A stretch of 64,000 bases of DNA from Allacma fusca (Eukaryota; Arthropoda; Collembola; Symphypleona; Sminthuridae). This document shows, piece after piece, positions 60,150 to 64,000 of the stretch (its first letter is position 1; each line of letters starts with the position of its first letter). The notes under the pieces are model-generated. The model searched no databases. It was not told the DNA's origin and saw only the letters and a list, made by a program, of their open reading frames with translations. The DNA is taken from NCBI GenBank assembly GCA_947179485.1, contig OX359246.1:12648001-12712000 (forward strand), read 5' to 3'. The position numbers and the translations under genes are program-made.

Positions 60150-60839
60150 GCATATCGTCGGTGAAGAGGCAAAAAGATCTAGGTGCATGATCGATTAGAA
60201 TCAAAATGATCTACATGCAGTTTCACTAAAGGCAATATGAACTACTTGCATTGAATTTTAAAATCAAAATGATCTAGATGTAGTTTCTCTTAAAAGCAAA
60301 ATGATCTAGATGCAAATTATAATAAAAACAAAACGTGTAAACACATTATAATGTCAGTATATGAATACGCGAGAAATTAAAAATCTTTATTCCTAAAAAA
60401 ATTATTTATTCTGCGTTTAAATTATATTATAAAATACAAAATAAATACTAGGAGGCAGTAAACCCAAAATTGTAGTTTTTAGGAAAAGTAATGTGATAAT
60501 GATTTGAGGTCAAATTATATTATTTAATTGTAATGAAATTTTATTAAATATTTATTCACTGACCCCTTATAATAATTAACAATAATAATAATTAATAATA
60601 ATAATAATTACAGTCTTTATAAGCTACGTGTCCTCCTTGCAGAAGCTATTTTTCTCACACAGAAATTCAGGACAGCACTTAGATCATTTTGCTTTTATGG
60701 AAAACTGCATGAAGATCAGTTTGCTTTTAAAAAGACTTGTACCTAGTTCATTTTGCCGTTAGGGAAAAAGTTATGTAGATCATTTTGATTCTAATCGAGT
60801 ATGCACCTAGATCATTTTGCCTCTTCACCGACGATATGC
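60150..60839. mobile_element. MITE with about 67-bp terminal inverted repeats
   Basis: The left end, GCATATCGTCGGTGAAGAGG, and about 47 following bases are repeated as the complement on the right with only a few differences. Inside, the words AAAATGATCTAGATG and GATCATTTTG recur several times near both ends. There is no coding capacity. The target duplication is unclear because the outermost bases (GCATAT/ATATGC) are themselves part of the inverted repeat. The superfamily is unknown. Confidence 0.8.
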
Positions 60840-61126
60840 ATTTTGGCATGTAAATACTCTACAGTGTATAATAGTCAATGGAACGTTTTAAATGCTTTTT
60901 CATATGTGCTGCTCAAGCCAAAAATTACCGCACTAGAGATTGAAAAAAACTAATTTATAAAAAGGCACTTTCCAACACAAAATCTTACGAATGAGTTAAA
61001 TGTATATACTTAATTACAATATTAATCAATAATATGTATTAAAATATTTTTTTAATAGATTATTTTAATCCGAGGACGAAGTAATCATTTTGGTGGAGAA
61101 CCAAGAATGCTTTACAATATATTGTC

Positions 61127-64000
61127 TTATTCTCTGCCTATTAAATCTTTAAACGTTAAATCCCCATAAGAGGAAGCCGGCAGGATAATATTTTTCGTCC
61201 GATAAACCGCATGTTTAAAATTCTCAAACATCATGGAATCCAAACCAAGCTCAGTCATGGAAGCATTCATGTCAATGTTTTCAAGATTCTGAATTCCAAG
61301 AATAGCCGCCACACTTTCCGCCAACGAAACTTCCTTCGAGGAAGGATTCACAGTAGCAGCTCGGTTCGGAAGTAAAAATGAACTTACAACAGTCTCAGTC
61401 TGCTGGAGAAGCAAATCAAGTGTGTCGATACAGGATGATATAGGTTGTCCACTGATGCCCTCATAGATCGTTCTGCTTAAAAATTTCTTCCCAAGAGATC
61501 CAACATCTGCTACGGGTCCCCACTGAATAGCAAGAGCAGGTAGCCCATCAATTTTTCTCTGCTCGCAAATTCGTTCCATGATAGAGTTTGCGTATCCGTA
61601 GTTACTCTGACCAAAATTTCCTCTCCCACTTGTAATGCTTGAAAACACCACAAAATAGTCCAGGTGTGGGGCGTAGATTCGAGATAAATCATCAAAGTGC
61701 AATGATGCAGTAGCTTTGCAATCTGAAACGAACTCAAAGCTCCTTGCCGTTTGGTTTAAAAAAAGTGCGTCGTGAAGGGCTATTGCTAAATTAAATATTC
61801 CTCCAAGAGGTCCTACTGATATTGCTTCCTTCATAAGTGTCAGAACATCTGCTTTGACAGCAATGTTTGTATTCCTGAGATATACATTAGCACCCAGGTC
61901 ACCCCATGTTTTTACCATGTACTTTTGATATGACGTGGATATTCCGGAACGGGAAACGATGAATATTTTCATGGCACCGCGCTCAATCATCCATGTGACT
62001 ATTTCGAGCCCCATTGAACCCAGACCACCAATTACAATATATGTTTTCCGAGAATAAAAGTATGTTCTGGGAATTGCTGCAATTTGTGCGGTTCCAGACA
62101 AATCACGTACTTTGATAATAACTTTACCAGTATGGTTTCTACTTGAGAGGTTTCGAAACGCGTCCTGTAATTGCTCCGGATTATAGCAAGTGAAAGGAAG
62201 AGGTTTTATTTTACCTTGGTCAATGTATGTTTGTACCAAAGCTTTCAGCTGGATTTTCTCGTCCACTTCGGAAACCATAATGTCATCTAAGTGAATTCCG
62301 TGAATAGTCACACTTTTTAGGAGTATTGCCAGGGTCATTGCAGTGTCAGAAAATGCATCAACTTTCCCGATCTCAAGAAACCGTCCGCCTTTACCGAGAC
62401 ATTGCAATGAAGCCTTACGTTTTTCTTGAGCTAACGAATTCAGAACCAAGTTTACGCCTCTTCCATTTGTCTGACTTAAAATTTCGTCTTTAAATATGAT
62501 TTCATTTTTAGAGTTCAGTATCCGTCCATGCTCCAGTTGAGGAAACCTTTCCAACAGAAATTCGCGTTTTTTATCTGATCCTACCGTTGTAAATACTTTA
62601 CAATTTAAATCTAAAGCTATGATTATTGCAGCTAGTCCAACTGCTCCCGATCCTGAATGGATAAGGACGGACTCTCCTTCCTTCAATTTCCCTCGAATTA
62701 ATAAAGAGTATAGTACCGTGGCGTACACAACTGGAACTGTGGCTGCGTCAGCTAAAGTCCACTCATCGGGCACATTCCAAACCATATGTGGTTCATGGTC
62801 TATCGTCGATGAAAGACATTTTCCCGAAGAGATTCCACAAACCCGTTTTCCTTTGTAAGTTCCAGAGAATTCAATCCCCAGAATACACTCTTGCCGTTTA
62901 ATGTCTTGAGATAGTGCAGTTCTAGGTAGCTTGCCAGTTGCAAACATAATATCTCGGAAGTTAAGAGAGGCGTAATTAACCTCGTAGAGTTCCTGCTGAT
63001 GCAGTTTACACGAACTTTCAACCCAACATAAAGACGACAAATCTCCAACGGTTTGTATATTTCCGTAAACATGTTCCGAAATTCGGGTCTTCCCTAAATC
63101 ATTTTTGTTTAGATTCCCGTACGATCCCCAGCAATCGTTCTTGAACGCATTGAAAATTAAATCTTTCTTCAGAATGTCATTACTATGCAACGAGTATGTT
63201 TCGGAATTCAACGATGTGGAGTTGGACATATGAATGCATCGAACGTTTTCACAACCTGGTTCTTTGAATAAGCATTTAGTAAATCCCAGGATCCCAGATT
63301 TGGCCGACTGGGACAATATATGAACTCGGGATCCATCTTGCGCTGATTTTATCGTCTCCTTCAAGGCATCAACCCAATCATAATCAGGCATGTCAATTGA
63401 TATAACAATCATGTTGAGTGGAATGGGACATATTTTTCGGAGCAAGAAAATATATTCATTTTCTGTGCGCCTTTTCGCAACGATAGCCAGGTTGGAAGAA
63501 ATGTTGGCAAAAACTTGATTCGGAGCATTTCAATATTTCTGTTACTATAAATGGTTCATCCAGTATTGCATGAAAATTTTCAACAGTAATTCCAATAAAG
63601 AACTCCAGAGCTTCTTCTTTTGATACGGTTACTGTTGATGGATCAAAATATGGGATGAATTTTTGTACGGTGATAGTCGGGTTTATAATGTTTTTATACA
63701 ACGGAATTGTTGTCGGCTTTAGGCCGCTCAGCCGTATCCCAGGACAATTTATTGCATCCAAGTGTTTGCAGTGACTTACTGTGACAGTGCTAAAATGTGT
63801 GCATAAATTTGCCTTAAATATATTTGGATCGATTGTAACCGTCTCTAGACGTACGGTACCTAGCACGTCTTGTCGCGAAGCATCGAAATCTAGTATCCGC
63901 GTTTGCAACATTGCGTCCAGAAAACATGTCCAATTTTGTTTCCAGAGCAACTTCGCCCAACGACCCTCTACGTCGATATTTCGTACTCCTTGAAATAATC
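61127..64000 (-). CDS. Animal-type fatty acid synthase, 3' part; no thioesterase; one frame break
   Basis: Fatty acid synthase builds long-chain fatty acids in the cytosol with NADPH. The window holds the part from the dehydratase/linker (GRWAKLLWKQNWTCFLDAML, about 63930-63990) through the pseudo-ketoreductase, enoyl reductase, ketoreductase and acyl carrier domains. The 5' part (ketosynthase and acyltransferase) lies beyond 64000. Landmarks are HSGSGAVGLAA, the NADPH site of the enoyl reductase (about 62630-62660); GGLGSMGLE in the ketoreductase (about 62005-62030); the catalytic tyrosine in QSNYGYANS (about 61590-61615); and the phosphopantetheine serine in ELGLDSMM (about 61230-61255). 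The frame ends with TAA at 61127-61129, about 40 residues after that serine, so the usual C-terminal thioesterase is missing. The upstream frame stops at 63456, whereas conserved NLAIVAKRR belongs to the next frame: one extra base between about 63490 and 63535. It may be a pseudogene or an assembly error. No introns are seen. Confidence 0.85.

Noticed and set aside
59881..60198. 105-codon plus-strand open frame
   Set aside because: Its C-terminal part is the inverted repeat of the MITE at 60150-60839, and no homology is recognised.

Overview
This is a eukaryotic, AT-rich, intron-bearing window from an invertebrate. The content points to an arthropod: several divergent seven-transmembrane gustatory-receptor-like genes, some in a tandem cluster, short GT-AG introns, PIF/Harbinger, piggyBac, hAT and Helitron elements, and an animal-type multidomain fatty acid synthase. 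A springtail (Collembola) would fit, but I cannot prove the lineage from this sequence.

Positions 1-20,000 hold a locally duplicated chemoreceptor cluster. On the minus strand there are two intact four-exon receptor genes (15520-16948 and 18211-19616), a third copy with a large in-frame internal deletion (5985-6672), and a lone last-exon remnant (12801-12884). A different receptor on the plus strand (about 4015-5524) carries a frameshift. Flanking DNA is duplicated with the genes. A PIF/Harbinger element with a DDE transposase and a MADF/BESS-like companion gene has inserted into one duplicated block, and a paralogous block preserves the empty site.

Positions 20,000-37,000 are dominated by transposons. 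At 20116-23976 four layers are nested: a hAT-like element holds a short MITE, the MITE holds a Helitron inserted between A and T, and the Helitron holds a second copy of the same MITE. A decayed piggyBac transposase gene (27324-30477) is interrupted by a hAT-like element with a perfect 8-bp target duplication. A further two-exon receptor gene lies at 32695-34251.

Positions 39,000-54,300 hold two tandem minus-strand ceramide synthase genes with the same six-exon structure. Both keep the Lag1 motif, but the Hox-like domain is reduced to a short basic linker. The long last intron of the second copy carries an antisense tRNA-Phe(GAA). An identical tRNA lies in inverted orientation at 59689-59761.

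Positions 57,000-64,000 hold a secreted SEC14/CRAL-TRIO protein gene (57073-58581), a long-inverted-repeat MITE (60150-60839), and the 3' part of a fatty acid synthase gene on the minus strand. The synthase ends directly after its acyl carrier domain, without a thioesterase, and shows one reading-frame break. Ceramide synthases, the SEC14-like protein and the synthase all concern lipids, but nothing in the sequence shows that they are co-regulated.
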